Assembly (NCBI RefSeq): GCF_003584565.2
Contig: NZ_CP031010.1
Coordinates: 930,001 to 994,000, forward strand
DNA: 64,000 nucleotides
Source: Alteromonas sp. RKMC-009
GTDB lineage: Bacteria > Pseudomonadota > Gammaproteobacteria > Enterobacterales > Alteromonadaceae
Direction: 5' to 3'
Part shown: piece after piece, positions 9,025 through 17,219 of the stretch
Numbering within the stretch: the stretch's first letter is position 1
Layout: the number at the start of each line of letters is the position of its first letter
The notes under the pieces: model-generated
Database searches by the model: none
Told to the model about the DNA's origin: nothing
The model's input: the letters and a program-made list of their open reading frames with translations, nothing else
Made by a program: the position numbers and the translations under genes

Positions 9025-11676
9025 ATGAAAAAGCCTGCAATCAGGTTTCCTGTCAAACCACTGAGTCTGGCTGTACTGGCAACATTATCTGCCAGCATCG
9101 CGCCCGCAGTTGCTCAGGAAACCAATGACGAAGAAGTCATTGAAGAAGTGGTTGCCACCGGCACCCGCTTAAAAGGTACGGCGACTGCCGTTATGGAAGA
9201 ACGTAAGAACCAGGCGTTTGTTGCGGATATCATGGGTGCTGAGCAAATCTCTCGTACCGGTGACTCAGATGCGGCATCAGCATTGCGTCGTGTAACAGGG
9301 TTGACCCTGGTTGACGGTAAGTTCATTTACGTTCGTGGTCTGGGTGAACGTTATTCATCTACCCAGTTAAACGGTCTGGCAGTACCAAGCCCGGATCCTA
9401 CCCGTAACGTTATGCCTCTCGATTTATTCCCGTCTTCTATTATCGAAAGCTTATCGGTTCAGAAAGCGTATTCGCCTTCAATGCCGGCTTCGTTTGGCGG
9501 TGGTAACGTAGATATCCGTTTGCGTACCATTCCTTCCGATTTTGTGATGAGTGTGCAGGGCCAGTTAGGTTACAACTCCGATAACTTTGACGATGCCTAC
9601 ATGTACAATGGCGGCAGCGATGACTGGATGGGTAAAGATGACGGCACCCGTGCCATGCCTGCTGATATTGCAGCCCAGTATGCCAGCAAAGACTTTCTGG
9701 ATGATTTAAGCCAGGAGGAATCTGTCGCGCTGTTTAAGCAATTAAACCGTGACTACGACCCTGTACTGGAAAGTGTTGACCCTGATATGAAAGGCAACTT
9801 CTCCATCGGTAACAGTTTCGATTATAACGACGACTGGCGTTTCGGTTTCCTTGTTGCTACCGGTTATGACCGTTCTACCAATGTGAGTGAAGAATACATC
9901 GGTGAGCAGCCACTGCGTAACGGCGATGAAATCCGTATGGTCCGTTACTACGACGAAGTGAACACTACAGAGAAATCTGTGAAGTGGTCTTCACTGTTTA
10001 ACGTCGGTATCGACTATAACCGCCAGCACCGCGTGGATTACAGTGTTATTGTACTGAGCGATACCCGTGACCAGATCCGTGACATGATTGGTAATACGGC
10101 GAACATCACGTTGTCTGATAACCAGCGTGTTCGCAAATATGAAGTGCAGTACGAAGAACGTAAACTGTTCACCAATCAGATTCGTGGTACCCATACGTTC
10201 CCTGAACTGGGTTTCTTAGGGTTTGACTGGAAATACTCGTTGGGCCGTTCACTGCGTGACGCGCCGGGTAATATGGAAGCCCGCTTCCTGCTTGAAGACG
10301 AAAACCTGGATGGTATTTACGATCGTGAAACCGAAAGCAGCGTGAGTAACTCTACCGTTGCCGGACGTTATTCATTCCAGGGTCTTCATGACCGCGTAGA
10401 AAACTATGCCTACAACTTCAACTATCCGCTGATGGTAGATAAGTGGGAGATGGAATTTAAAGCGGGTGGAAATTTCCTGACCAAAACCCGTACTGCTGAA
10501 AACCGCCGTCTTGACGTGAGCACCCGTGCTTTCTCTGATACCTCATTGCTTACCGGCTATGAGTTTGACGAAGTGCTTGACGATGAAGCGCTGGACAATG
10601 CCAGCTACACCACACAGAACCTGCTACGTGACACCACCGTTGCCGGTGATGACTATGCCGCCGGTCAGAAAGTGGATTCGTATTACTTCGAAGCGGATCT
10701 GTTCTGGAACAACCTGTGGCGCTTCAGTGGTGGTGTGCGTTACGAAGACTTCCGTCAGGCTGTTGTACCTTTTGACCCCCGTACAAACCAGTTTGACTTA
10801 ACTGATGATGCAGACCGTTCACAGCTGGCGTTTGCTGAAGCCGATTTCTATCCGTCTCTGGCAGTGACTTATTTCCTTGAGCAGGATATGCAGTTGCGTT
10901 TCAGCTACGGTAAAACGGTAGTACGTCCTGACTTACGTGAAGTGTCTTCCGCTACCTACATCGATCCGCTGACTGAAAACCCTGTGGGTGGTACGCCGGG
11001 TCTGGAAACCACGTCCATCGATAACTTTGATATTCGTTGGGAATGGTACCGTGAGGCCGGTAACAACCTGTCTGTAGGTTTGTTCTACAAAGACATGGAT
11101 ACACCTATTGAATCTGTTCAGTCACCTGCACAGGACGGTCCGCCGCTCATCCGTATCGCTAATGCCGAAACCGGTAAGATGTACGGTGTGGAAGTGGAGT
11201 TCCTGCAAGGGCTTGAGGTGATCGGTGACGGCGTATGGGACAACCTGTTCCTGTCCGGTAACCTGACGTTAAGTGACTCTGAGATCGAGCTTGATCCGGC
11301 AGCCATTGAACAGCAAACCGGTGTGTCTACATCTATCACTAATACTACGCGTGCAATGACAGGTCACTCTAAATGGGTAGTCAATACGCAGTTAGGTTAC
11401 GACTCAGATAACGGCGAACACTCTGCATCTTTAGTCTATAACGTGTTTGGTCCGCGTATTCTTATTCCCGGCATCGACGGGTTCGATGACAGCTTCGAGC
11501 AGCCTTTCCACTCTCTGGATGTGGTGTACAAGTGGTACCCTGATTTTAATACCACTGTCACATTGAAAGTGCAGAATATGCTTGATCAGGAAAAGAAAAT
11601 TGAGTTTGAGGACACACTCCTAAGGTCCGAAACCGTGGGAACGTCTTTCAGTCTGGCTTATCGCTATGACTTCTAA
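9025..11676 (+). CDS. TonB-dependent outer-membrane receptor
   Basis: An 883-residue outer-membrane active transporter. Signal peptide residues 1-30 (ends in VAQ). A TonB-box-like segment (EEVVATGTR, about 41-49) is followed by a plug domain with YVRGLGERYSSTQLNG, PSSIIESLSVQKAYSP and GGGNVDIRLR, wording typical of large TonB receptors of marine gammaproteobacteria. A 22-strand-type barrel follows, with Gly/Asp-rich loops, and the protein ends in a terminal aromatic (LAYRYDF), as outer-membrane barrels do. Substrate cannot be read from sequence. Its position between a Pho-box-controlled lipoprotein and a Pho-box-controlled TonB operon suggests a phosphorus-containing ligand. I see no Pho box directly upstream. 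A perfect terminator follows the gene. Confidence 0.92.
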   Translation: MKKPAIRFPVKPLSLAVLATLSASIAPAVAQETNDEEVIEEVVATGTRLKGTATAVMEERKNQAFVADIMGAEQISRTGDSDAASALRRVTGLTLVDGKFIYVRGLGERYSSTQLNGLAVPSPDPTRNVMPLDLFPSSIIESLSVQKAYSPSMPASFGGGNVDIRLRTIPSDFVMSVQGQLGYNSDNFDDAYMYNGGSDDWMGKDDGTRAMPADIAAQYASKDFLDDLSQEESVALFKQLNRDYDPVLESVDPDMKGNFSIGNSFDYNDDWRFGFLVATGYDRSTNVSEEYIGEQPLRNGDEIRMVRYYDEVNTTEKSVKWSSLFNVGIDYNRQHRVDYSVIVLSDTRDQIRDMIGNTANITLSDNQRVRKYEVQYEERKLFTNQIRGTHTFPELGFLGFDWKYSLGRSLRDAPGNMEARFLLEDENLDGIYDRETESSVSNSTVAGRYSFQGLHDRVENYAYNFNYPLMVDKWEMEFKAGGNFLTKTRTAENRRLDVSTRAFSDTSLLTGYEFDEVLDDEALDNASYTTQNLLRDTTVAGDDYAAGQKVDSYYFEADLFWNNLWRFSGGVRYEDFRQAVVPFDPRTNQFDLTDDADRSQLAFAEADFYPSLAVTYFLEQDMQLRFSYGKTVVRPDLREVSSATYIDPLTENPVGGTPGLETTSIDNFDIRWEWYREAGNNLSVGLFYKDMDTPIESVQSPAQDGPPLIRIANAETGKMYGVEVEFLQGLEVIGDGVWDNLFLSGNLTLSDSEIELDPAAIEQQTGVSTSITNTTRAMTGHSKWVVNTQLGYDSDNGEHSASLVYNVFGPRILIPGIDGFDDSFEQPFHSLDVVYKWYPDFNTTVTLKVQNMLDQEKKIEFEDTLLRSETVGTSFSLAYRYDF

Positions 11677-11690
11677 AATCAACTCAAAAA

Positions 11691-11714
11691 GAGCCGCATC
11701 AGCGGCTCTTTTTT
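11691..11714 (+). terminator. intrinsic terminator after the TonB receptor
   Basis: GAGCCGC (11691-11697), loop ATCA, GCGGCTC (11702-11708), then six T. A perfect hairpin. It makes the downstream TonB operon a separate transcription unit. Confidence 0.95.
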
Positions 11715-11756
11715 CATCACCTCCCGTCGGATTATGACAGAGGAAATATGACAGTC

Positions 11757-11790
11757 ATGTAATAAAACTGTCATAGAAAGTTCCTATCCT
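11757..11790 (+). promoter_or_regulatory. Pho box and -10 of the TonB operon promoter
   Basis: ATGTAAT (11757-11763), AAAA, CTGTCAT (11768-11774): the second unit is a perfect Pho unit, the first 5/7, and the spacer is the consensus A tract. A -10-like TATCCT (11785-11790) begins 10 nt after the box. Two further CTGTCAT units lie on the opposite strand just upstream (around 11734-11740 and 11748-11754) but with 14-bp spacing. This is the best PhoB site in the window and sits 76 bp before the first gene of the TonB operon. Confidence 0.75.
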
Positions 11791-11849
11791 ACGCGCAGAA
11801 ATTTACGCTCGGTTAAATCCGATTCCTTTTAACAGTAAGGTTTGAATGT

Positions 11850-12608
11850 ATGAAGCTTTTCAACTCGTTGCTGCTGGCGAGCGCCCTGACGGCCACTACC
11901 GCCATGGCACAAGACGATAGCGTCTTGAAACCCGTTGTCGATGAGGCTGCAAAAATCAATGAAAGTGCAGCTAAATCACAAGACAAAATCAACAATATCG
12001 CTGACCAAATCGATAATAAACTTCAAACGTTCAAAACGTTGAATAAAGAAATCGAAGGACTGGAAGTTTATAACAACCAGCTGCGCAAACAGATTGCCAA
12101 CCAGGAACAGGAAATGGCTGATCTGAACGCATCAATCGACGAAGTTTCAGTTATCGAGCGTCAAATCACGCCGTTAATGATTCGTATGATTGACGGTCTG
12201 GAGCAATTCGTTGCCCTGGACGTGCCTTTCCTGGAAGAAGAGCGTGCCAAGCGTATCGCTGACTTAAAAGACATGATGGATCGTGCTGACGTGTCTGCCT
12301 CTGAGAAATTCCGTCGTGTTATGGAAGCCTACCAGGTTGAGATGGATTACGGCCGCACTATGGAAGCTTACACCGGTATCCATGAAATTGACGGTACAGA
12401 GCGTGACGTTGAGTTTTTACGTCTTGGCCGTACTGCACTGATTTACCAAACCCGTGACGCTGGTAAGCAAGGTGTTTGGAATAAACAAACACGTCAGTGG
12501 GAAGAACTGGACAGCAGCTACCGTACACAGATCACTAAAGGTCTGCGCATGGCGAAGAAACAGCTTGCACCAGACCTGTTAATGCTGCCTGTTGCAATCA
12601 CGGACTAA
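11850..12608 (+). CDS. DUF3450 periplasmic coiled-coil protein
   Basis: A 252-residue protein with a signal peptide (residues 1-20, TTAMAQ). A long coiled coil (about 40-105, heptads rich in Ile/Leu/Gln/Glu) is followed by a helical C-terminal half containing EKFRRVMEAYQVEMDYGRTMEAY, which I recognise as DUF3450. This family is consistently encoded next to an ExbB-type protein with a periplasmic extension in marine gammaproteobacteria. It is first in a tight six-gene operon (spacing 0-25 bp) that starts at a Pho box. Likely role: periplasmic accessory part of the TonB energising complex; the mechanism is unknown. Confidence 0.88.
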   Translation: MKLFNSLLLASALTATTAMAQDDSVLKPVVDEAAKINESAAKSQDKINNIADQIDNKLQTFKTLNKEIEGLEVYNNQLRKQIANQEQEMADLNASIDEVSVIERQITPLMIRMIDGLEQFVALDVPFLEEERAKRIADLKDMMDRADVSASEKFRRVMEAYQVEMDYGRTMEAYTGIHEIDGTERDVEFLRLGRTALIYQTRDAGKQGVWNKQTRQWEELDSSYRTQITKGLRMAKKQLAPDLLMLPVAITD

Positions 12609-12620
12609 GAGGTATTGACC

Positions 12621-13985
12621 ATGTTAAAGCAGATTAAATTTTTAGCAGCTGGTCTTGCCGCTGCAACATTAAGCTTCGGTGCAATGGCAGAAAACGACCG
12701 CGCACTGGATCTTGATGCCCTGTTGAAGCAACTGGAAGAAGGCCAGTTCGCCCAATCACAACAGAATAAGCAACGTGAACAGGAATTCGCACAACAGCGT
12801 GCTCAGCAGGACCAGATCCTGGCTGATACCCGCAAGAAGCGTGATCAGGCGCTGGCGAATTCAGAAAGTCTGGAAACTCAGTTTGAAGAAAACGAATTTA
12901 AACTGGCCGATCTGAATGCCGCTCTGGATACCCGTTTAGGTTCTTTGAAAGAACTGTTCGGTGTACTGCAGCAGGTTGCCGGTGACACCAAGAGCAAATT
13001 CCAGAACTCTGTTGTTTCCGCTCAAATCCCCGGCCGCGCTGAGTTTCTTGACAACATGGCACAGTCAATGGGTAAGAGCTCAAAGTTAGCGTCTATCGAA
13101 GAGATTGAGCGCGTATGGTTTGAAATGCAGCGTGAAATGACTGAGTCAGGCAAAGTGACTAAGTTCGACACGTCTGTTGTTGAAGCCGGCGGCGAGAAAG
13201 TTAATAAAGAAATCGTACGTGTTGGTCCGTTTGCACTGGTTGCTAACGGTAAATACCTCGACTTCAACGGCATCACCGGCACAGTAGCTGAACTGGTTCG
13301 CCAGCCGGCTGACCGTTACGGCGATTCTGCACAGGCGCTGCAAAACTCAAACGGCGAACTGGTTGAGTTTGGTATTGACCCTACAGGCGGTTCTATCCTG
13401 GGTCTGCTGGTTCAGGCACCTGATCTGAAAGAGCGTGTAGAGCAGGGCGGTGAAGTGGGCTACATCATCCTTATCGTAGGTGCTATTGGTCTGCTTCTGG
13501 CGATTGAGCGTCTTATCAGTCTGACGCTGATTAACGCGAAAGTACAAAAGCAACTTAAGCGTAAAGAAATCAAAACTGACAACCCGCTGGGCCGTGTACT
13601 GAAAGTACGTGAAGATCACCCTAATGCGGATGTTGAAGCGCTGGAATTGCACTTAACAGAAGCGATTTTAGGTGAAGTACCAAAACTGGGTCGTAACCTG
13701 ACCATTATCAAGATTATCTCAGTGGTTGCGCCTCTGATGGGTCTGTTAGGTACAGTAACCGGTATGATTAACACCTTCCAGGCAATTACCCTGTTTGGTA
13801 CCGGTGACCCGAAACTGATGGCAGGTGGTATTTCTACCGCACTGGTAACTACAGTACTGGGTCTGGTTGTAGCAATTCCTATGACATTGTTATACGCCAT
13901 GCTGAATACCCGTAGTAAGAATATCGTGTACGTGCTGCAAGAGCAGGCGTCTGGTGTTATCGCAGAGCGCGCTGAGCGGGGCTAA
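12621..13985 (+). CDS. long ExbB/TolQ-family protein with periplasmic coiled coil (TtpC-like)
   Basis: A 454-residue proton-channel-family protein. A signal-peptide-like N-terminus (ends in AMAEN) leads into a Gln/Glu-rich coiled coil and a periplasmic domain (about 25-270), then a TM helix (VGYIILIVGAIGLLLAIERL) and two further TM helices with the MotA/TolQ/ExbB signature (LMGLLGTVTGMINTFQ; GGISTALVTTVLGLVVAIP). This architecture matches TtpC-type proteins, which in Vibrio are required alongside ExbB2/ExbD2/TonB2. A TTG six bases upstream is in frame, but AAGAGG at 12607-12612 fits the ATG at 12621. The stop is followed by exbB after 3 bp. Confidence 0.9.
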   Translation: MLKQIKFLAAGLAAATLSFGAMAENDRALDLDALLKQLEEGQFAQSQQNKQREQEFAQQRAQQDQILADTRKKRDQALANSESLETQFEENEFKLADLNAALDTRLGSLKELFGVLQQVAGDTKSKFQNSVVSAQIPGRAEFLDNMAQSMGKSSKLASIEEIERVWFEMQREMTESGKVTKFDTSVVEAGGEKVNKEIVRVGPFALVANGKYLDFNGITGTVAELVRQPADRYGDSAQALQNSNGELVEFGIDPTGGSILGLLVQAPDLKERVEQGGEVGYIILIVGAIGLLLAIERLISLTLINAKVQKQLKRKEIKTDNPLGRVLKVREDHPNADVEALELHLTEAILGEVPKLGRNLTIIKIISVVAPLMGLLGTVTGMINTFQAITLFGTGDPKLMAGGISTALVTTVLGLVVAIPMTLLYAMLNTRSKNIVYVLQEQASGVIAERAERG

Positions 13986-13988
13986 GCC

Positions 13989-14513
13989 ATGATCGCATTT
14001 CTCGAAGCCATTCGTGATTTTACAGAGACAGGGGGCCAGGTTCTCCTGGTCATCGGTCTGCTGATTTTCATCATGTGGTTACTTATTCTCGAGCGTGCGA
14101 TGTACCTGCTGATTTGGCACAAGAACTTTAAGAAACAGGCCGTAGCTGAATGGAAAGCCCGCAGTGATCGTTCCTCCTGGTTTGCTGAGCAAGTACGCCA
14201 GAAAACGATTTCTGCACTGACCATTCGTTTACGGGGCAGCATTCCGATTATTCAGGCGCTGGTGGCATTGTGTCCGCTGCTGGGTCTGATGGGTACGGTT
14301 ACCGGAATGATTGAAGTTTTTGATGTAATGGCCATCTCCGGCTCGGGTAACGCCCGCTCTATGGCATCTGGTGTATCTAAAGCCACTATCCCGACAATGG
14401 CGGGTATGGTTGGCGCGTTGTCAGGCGTATTCGCCTCGACCTGGCTGAACCGTATGGTGAAGACCGAACGCACACACTTAGAAGACGCCTTGATTATTGA
14501 TCGCAAAGGCTAA
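13989..14513 (+). CDS. exbB: ExbB2-type TonB-system proton channel subunit
   Basis: A 174-residue inner-membrane protein with three TM helices: VLLVIGLLIFIMWLLILERAMYL near the N-terminus, then IPIIQALVALCPLLGLMGTVTGMIEVF and IPTMAGMVGALSGVFASTWL. The LLGLMGTVTGM signature and its short form are typical of ExbB2. It forms the proton channel with ExbD and drives TonB. It sits between the long ExbB-like protein and exbD, each a few bases apart. Having two ExbB-family proteins in one operon is the TonB2/TtpC arrangement. Confidence 0.93.
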   Translation: MIAFLEAIRDFTETGGQVLLVIGLLIFIMWLLILERAMYLLIWHKNFKKQAVAEWKARSDRSSWFAEQVRQKTISALTIRLRGSIPIIQALVALCPLLGLMGTVTGMIEVFDVMAISGSGNARSMASGVSKATIPTMAGMVGALSGVFASTWLNRMVKTERTHLEDALIIDRKG

Positions 14514-14536
14514 GCCTTTCTGTCAGGAACCTTATT

Positions 14537-14944
14537 ATGAAGCAGCATTTTCAAAATCTGATTGACGAAGAAGAAGCCACAATTGATATGACGCCCATGC
14601 TGGACGTTGTTTTCATCATGCTTATCTTCTTCATTGTAACGGCGTCTTTCGTGAAAGAAGCCGGTATCGATGTAAACCGTCCTGAAGCGGCCACCGCAGT
14701 AAAACAGGATCGCGCTAACATTCTTATCGCGATTTCTGATACCGGTGAAATCTGGATCAACAAGCGTCGTGTTGACGTACGTGCGGTACAGGCCAACATC
14801 GAGCGTCTGCATGCTGAAAACCCGCAGGGTACTGTGGTGATTCAGGCAGATCAGAAGGCCACCACCGATACGCTGATCAAAGTTATGGATGCCTCCCGTG
14901 CGGCGGGTGTTTACGAAGTTTCAATCGCAGCACAAGAGCCTTAA
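14537..14944 (+). CDS. exbD: ExbD2-type biopolymer transport protein
   Basis: A 135-residue protein. The N-terminal cytoplasmic stub with IDMTPMLDVVFIMLIFFIVTASF holds the conserved proton-relay Asp in the single TM helix (MLDVVFI) and is the family hallmark. A small periplasmic domain follows (residues about 45-135), with the conserved stretch VVIQADQKATTDTLIKVMD. It completes the proton channel with the ExbB subunit. RBS AGGAAC lies 8 bp before the ATG. Confidence 0.95.
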   Translation: MKQHFQNLIDEEEATIDMTPMLDVVFIMLIFFIVTASFVKEAGIDVNRPEAATAVKQDRANILIAISDTGEIWINKRRVDVRAVQANIERLHAENPQGTVVIQADQKATTDTLIKVMDASRAAGVYEVSIAAQEP

Positions 14945-14947
14945 GCC

Positions 14948-15556
14948 ATGCCACGATTTATCATCGCATTTGTCATTTCGCTGGCGATTACGCTCGGCCT
15001 GTTCTTCTTGATGCAATCACTCATCAAGATGGGCGGCAGTGCGTTAACAGAGCCACCAAAAGGCAGTGTGCTTGACTTTGTGCGGGTGAAGAAAGAGGAA
15101 ACGGTTGAACAAAAAGACCGTAAGCCCCGGAAGCCACCACCGCCAAAAGAGCCACCGCCGCAAATGAGTTCACCGCAAATGGATTCGCCTTCGCCTGACG
15201 CCAATGGTACGTCTATGGACTTCGGTGGTGATGTTGGCGCTGACGTAGCCCTGGACGGCGGCTTAGCACTTGAATCCGGAGACGGTGAGTATCTGCCTAT
15301 CGTTAAAGTTGCGCCGGTCTATCCCCGTCGTGCATTGCAGCGTGGTATCGAAGGTTTCGTTATTGTGGAGTTTACGGTAACCAAACAGGGTACAGTGCGC
15401 GATCCGGTTGTTGTAGAAGCTAACCCTTCGGGCATATTTGAGCAGGCTGCGATGGATGCCGCCATGAAGTTTAAATATAAGCCCCGTGTTGTTAACGGTG
15501 AAGCGACTGAAGTGTCCGGCGTGCAGAACCGAATCACCTTCCAGATTGACGGGTAA
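14948..15556 (+). CDS. tonB: TonB energy-transducing protein (TonB2 type)
   Basis: A 202-residue TonB. An N-terminal TM anchor (FIIAFVISLAITLGLFFLMQS), then a short Pro/Lys-rich spacer (KPRKPPPPKEPPPQ), then a Gly/Asp linker and a C-terminal TonB domain (about 115-202) with VYPRRALQRGIEGFVIVEF and AMKFKYKPRVVNG. The short spacer is typical of TonB2 proteins. The domain contacts the TonB box of outer-membrane receptors; the obvious client is the receptor encoded at 9025-11676. The start is 3 bp after exbD. Confidence 0.95.
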   Translation: MPRFIIAFVISLAITLGLFFLMQSLIKMGGSALTEPPKGSVLDFVRVKKEETVEQKDRKPRKPPPPKEPPPQMSSPQMDSPSPDANGTSMDFGGDVGADVALDGGLALESGDGEYLPIVKVAPVYPRRALQRGIEGFVIVEFTVTKQGTVRDPVVVEANPSGIFEQAAMDAAMKFKYKPRVVNGEATEVSGVQNRITFQIDG

Positions 15557-15561
15557 GTACT

Positions 15562-16866
15562 ATGAAGAATCATTTATCCAAACGTTTGGTTTGCGCTTTT
15601 TCACTGGCCTTAAACCTGGCAGTTGTACCCGCCGTTGTTATCAGCGCGCAGGCACAGGCTCAGGAAGTTAAAGCCAGCGAAAAGAAAACCCGCAAAGTAC
15701 CGACTTTGCGTGGCAAAGTTTACGAACAGTTAGCCCGCGCTCAGGCGGCCGGCGATGAAGGAAATATTCCTGAAGCCATTGCCATCCTGGATGAGGTGAA
15801 AGGCAAAGACAGTTCGATGAACAGCTACGAAAAAGCCATGATGTATAACTTCTACGGCTTCATCTATTACAACGATGAGCAGTACGATAAAGCATTAGAC
15901 AGCTTTGCGCAGGTGGTGGAGCAGCAGCCGATCCCTGAAAAGTTTGAGATGACGACCTTGTTCAGTCTTGCTCAGTTAAACCTGATGCAGGGTAACTACG
16001 ACAAGAGTATTGCATATCTTGAGCGCTGGGAAGCATTGAACGACGGTGTCGTTCCGCCTAAGAATCTGATTTTAAAAGCTCAGGCTTATTATCAGAATAA
16101 GGAATACGCTAAAGCCGAACCGTTCATCACTAAAGCGATTGCTGATCATGAAGCTGAGGGCATGCTCCCTGATGAGAACTGGCTGATTCTGCAGCGGGCC
16201 ATTTACTATGAACTGAAACAGCCTGAAAAGGTGAAGAATGTTCTGATTAAACTGGTGAAGTTGTTTGACGAGCCCAAGTACTGGATCCAGCTTGCCGGCA
16301 TGTACGGTGAACTGGGTGAAGAACGCAAGCAACTGGCAATCATGGAATCAGCTTATCAGCAAGGTTACGTGGAATCGTCTGCCGACATCTTCAACCTCGC
16401 ACAGCTTTATTACTATCACAAAGTCCCTTATAAAGGCGCTTTGCTGATGGAACAGGCGATGAAAGACGGTACGCTGGAAAAGAACCTGCGTAACTTACGT
16501 TTCCTTGGCCAGAGCTGGACCCTTGCCAAAGAGCAGGATAAAGCCATTCCGGTGATGCAGTCTGCCGCTGAATTGTCAGAAGACGGCGAACTGGATGCCC
16601 AGCTCGCACAGGTATTGCTGAATGCTGAACGCTGGGATGATGCCATTACCGCTGCTGACCATGCTATTGAAAAAGGTCAGTTACGGAATCCGGGTATTGT
16701 ATATCTGATTAAAGGCATGGCACTGTACAACAATAAGCAGTACGCCAAAGCACTGGATCAGCTTGCTGAAGCTGAAAAGCATCAAAAGAGCAAAGCAATG
16801 GCACAGCAATGGAAGCGCTTTGTACAGTCTGAGAAGACTCAACAGGAAGCGATGGCTGAAATTTGA
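15562..16866 (+). CDS. periplasmic TPR protein of the TonB operon
   Basis: A 434-residue protein with a signal peptide (residues about 1-33, SAQAQAQE). The rest is built of alpha-helical TPR-like repeats: YNFYGFIYYNDEQYDKALDS, FSLAQLNLMQGNYDKSIAYL, LKAQAYYQNKEYAKAEPFI and YLIKGMALYNNKQYAKALDQ have the W/Y-G-Y-A-P spacing. It is the last gene of the TonB operon, 5 bp after tonB, and is followed by a strong terminator. TPR partners encoded beside TonB2 systems are thought to scaffold the complex; this is by analogy. Confidence 0.88.
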   Translation: MKNHLSKRLVCAFSLALNLAVVPAVVISAQAQAQEVKASEKKTRKVPTLRGKVYEQLARAQAAGDEGNIPEAIAILDEVKGKDSSMNSYEKAMMYNFYGFIYYNDEQYDKALDSFAQVVEQQPIPEKFEMTTLFSLAQLNLMQGNYDKSIAYLERWEALNDGVVPPKNLILKAQAYYQNKEYAKAEPFITKAIADHEAEGMLPDENWLILQRAIYYELKQPEKVKNVLIKLVKLFDEPKYWIQLAGMYGELGEERKQLAIMESAYQQGYVESSADIFNLAQLYYYHKVPYKGALLMEQAMKDGTLEKNLRNLRFLGQSWTLAKEQDKAIPVMQSAAELSEDGELDAQLAQVLLNAERWDDAITAADHAIEKGQLRNPGIVYLIKGMALYNNKQYAKALDQLAEAEKHQKSKAMAQQWKRFVQSEKTQQEAMAEI

Positions 16867-16911
16867 TAAGTGTTAAATGCTAAGCCCGTTGCATGCCACA
16901 CGGGTACAAAG

Positions 16912-16953
16912 AGGCCGGTTGTCCTGATAAAAAAGGGATAACCGGCCTTTTTT
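16912..16953 (+). terminator. intrinsic terminator of the TonB operon
   Basis: AGGCCGGTT (16912-16920) pairs perfectly with AACCGGCCT (16940-16948) around a 19-nt loop; TCC/GGA inside the loop may extend the stem. T-run 16948-16953. Confidence 0.9.
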
Positions 16954-16964
16954 ATGTTTGTAAG

Positions 16965-16982
16965 ATGTCATTTTACTTTCAT
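16965..16982 (+). promoter_or_regulatory. possible Pho box upstream of the methyltransferase
   Basis: ATGTCAT (16965-16971), TTTA, CTTTCAT (16976-16982): each 7-mer is 6/7 to CTGTCAT, with correct 11-bp spacing. No good -10 lies 10 nt downstream, and the gene start is 237 bp away, so this is a weaker call than the other three. Confidence 0.4.
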
Positions 16983-17219
16983 TTACATAGCGCATGTCAG
17001 CGACTATGCTCATGGCTCGTGATTCCGGCTGTCCGGCATAGTATTTATTCTGCGTGTTGCGGATTCATTCCTATGTATATGTTTGGTATACGTAGTTTTT
17101 TCTCCACCTGATGTATAGTTTTGTAAAGCGTGGATAGTAGCCCGTGTTAGTTAGCCGGGCTGTCTGTCGTCATGATAGCTGAATATGAACGGCAGTTTTT
17201 TGAAAGAGGGCATTTTGTC

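Larger units (their letters stand above)
16867..17219. other. intergenic region before the methyltransferase gene
   Basis: 353 bp without a gene. It contains the TonB-operon terminator (16912-16953), a possible Pho box (16965-16982) and an AT-rich leader. AGAGGG at 17205-17210 is the ribosome binding site of the next gene. Short frames here lack coding signals. Confidence 0.75.

Noticed and set aside
9025..9060. A Pho box directly before the TonB receptor
   Set aside because: I looked in 8963-9024 and found no pair of 7-mers with 11-bp spacing.
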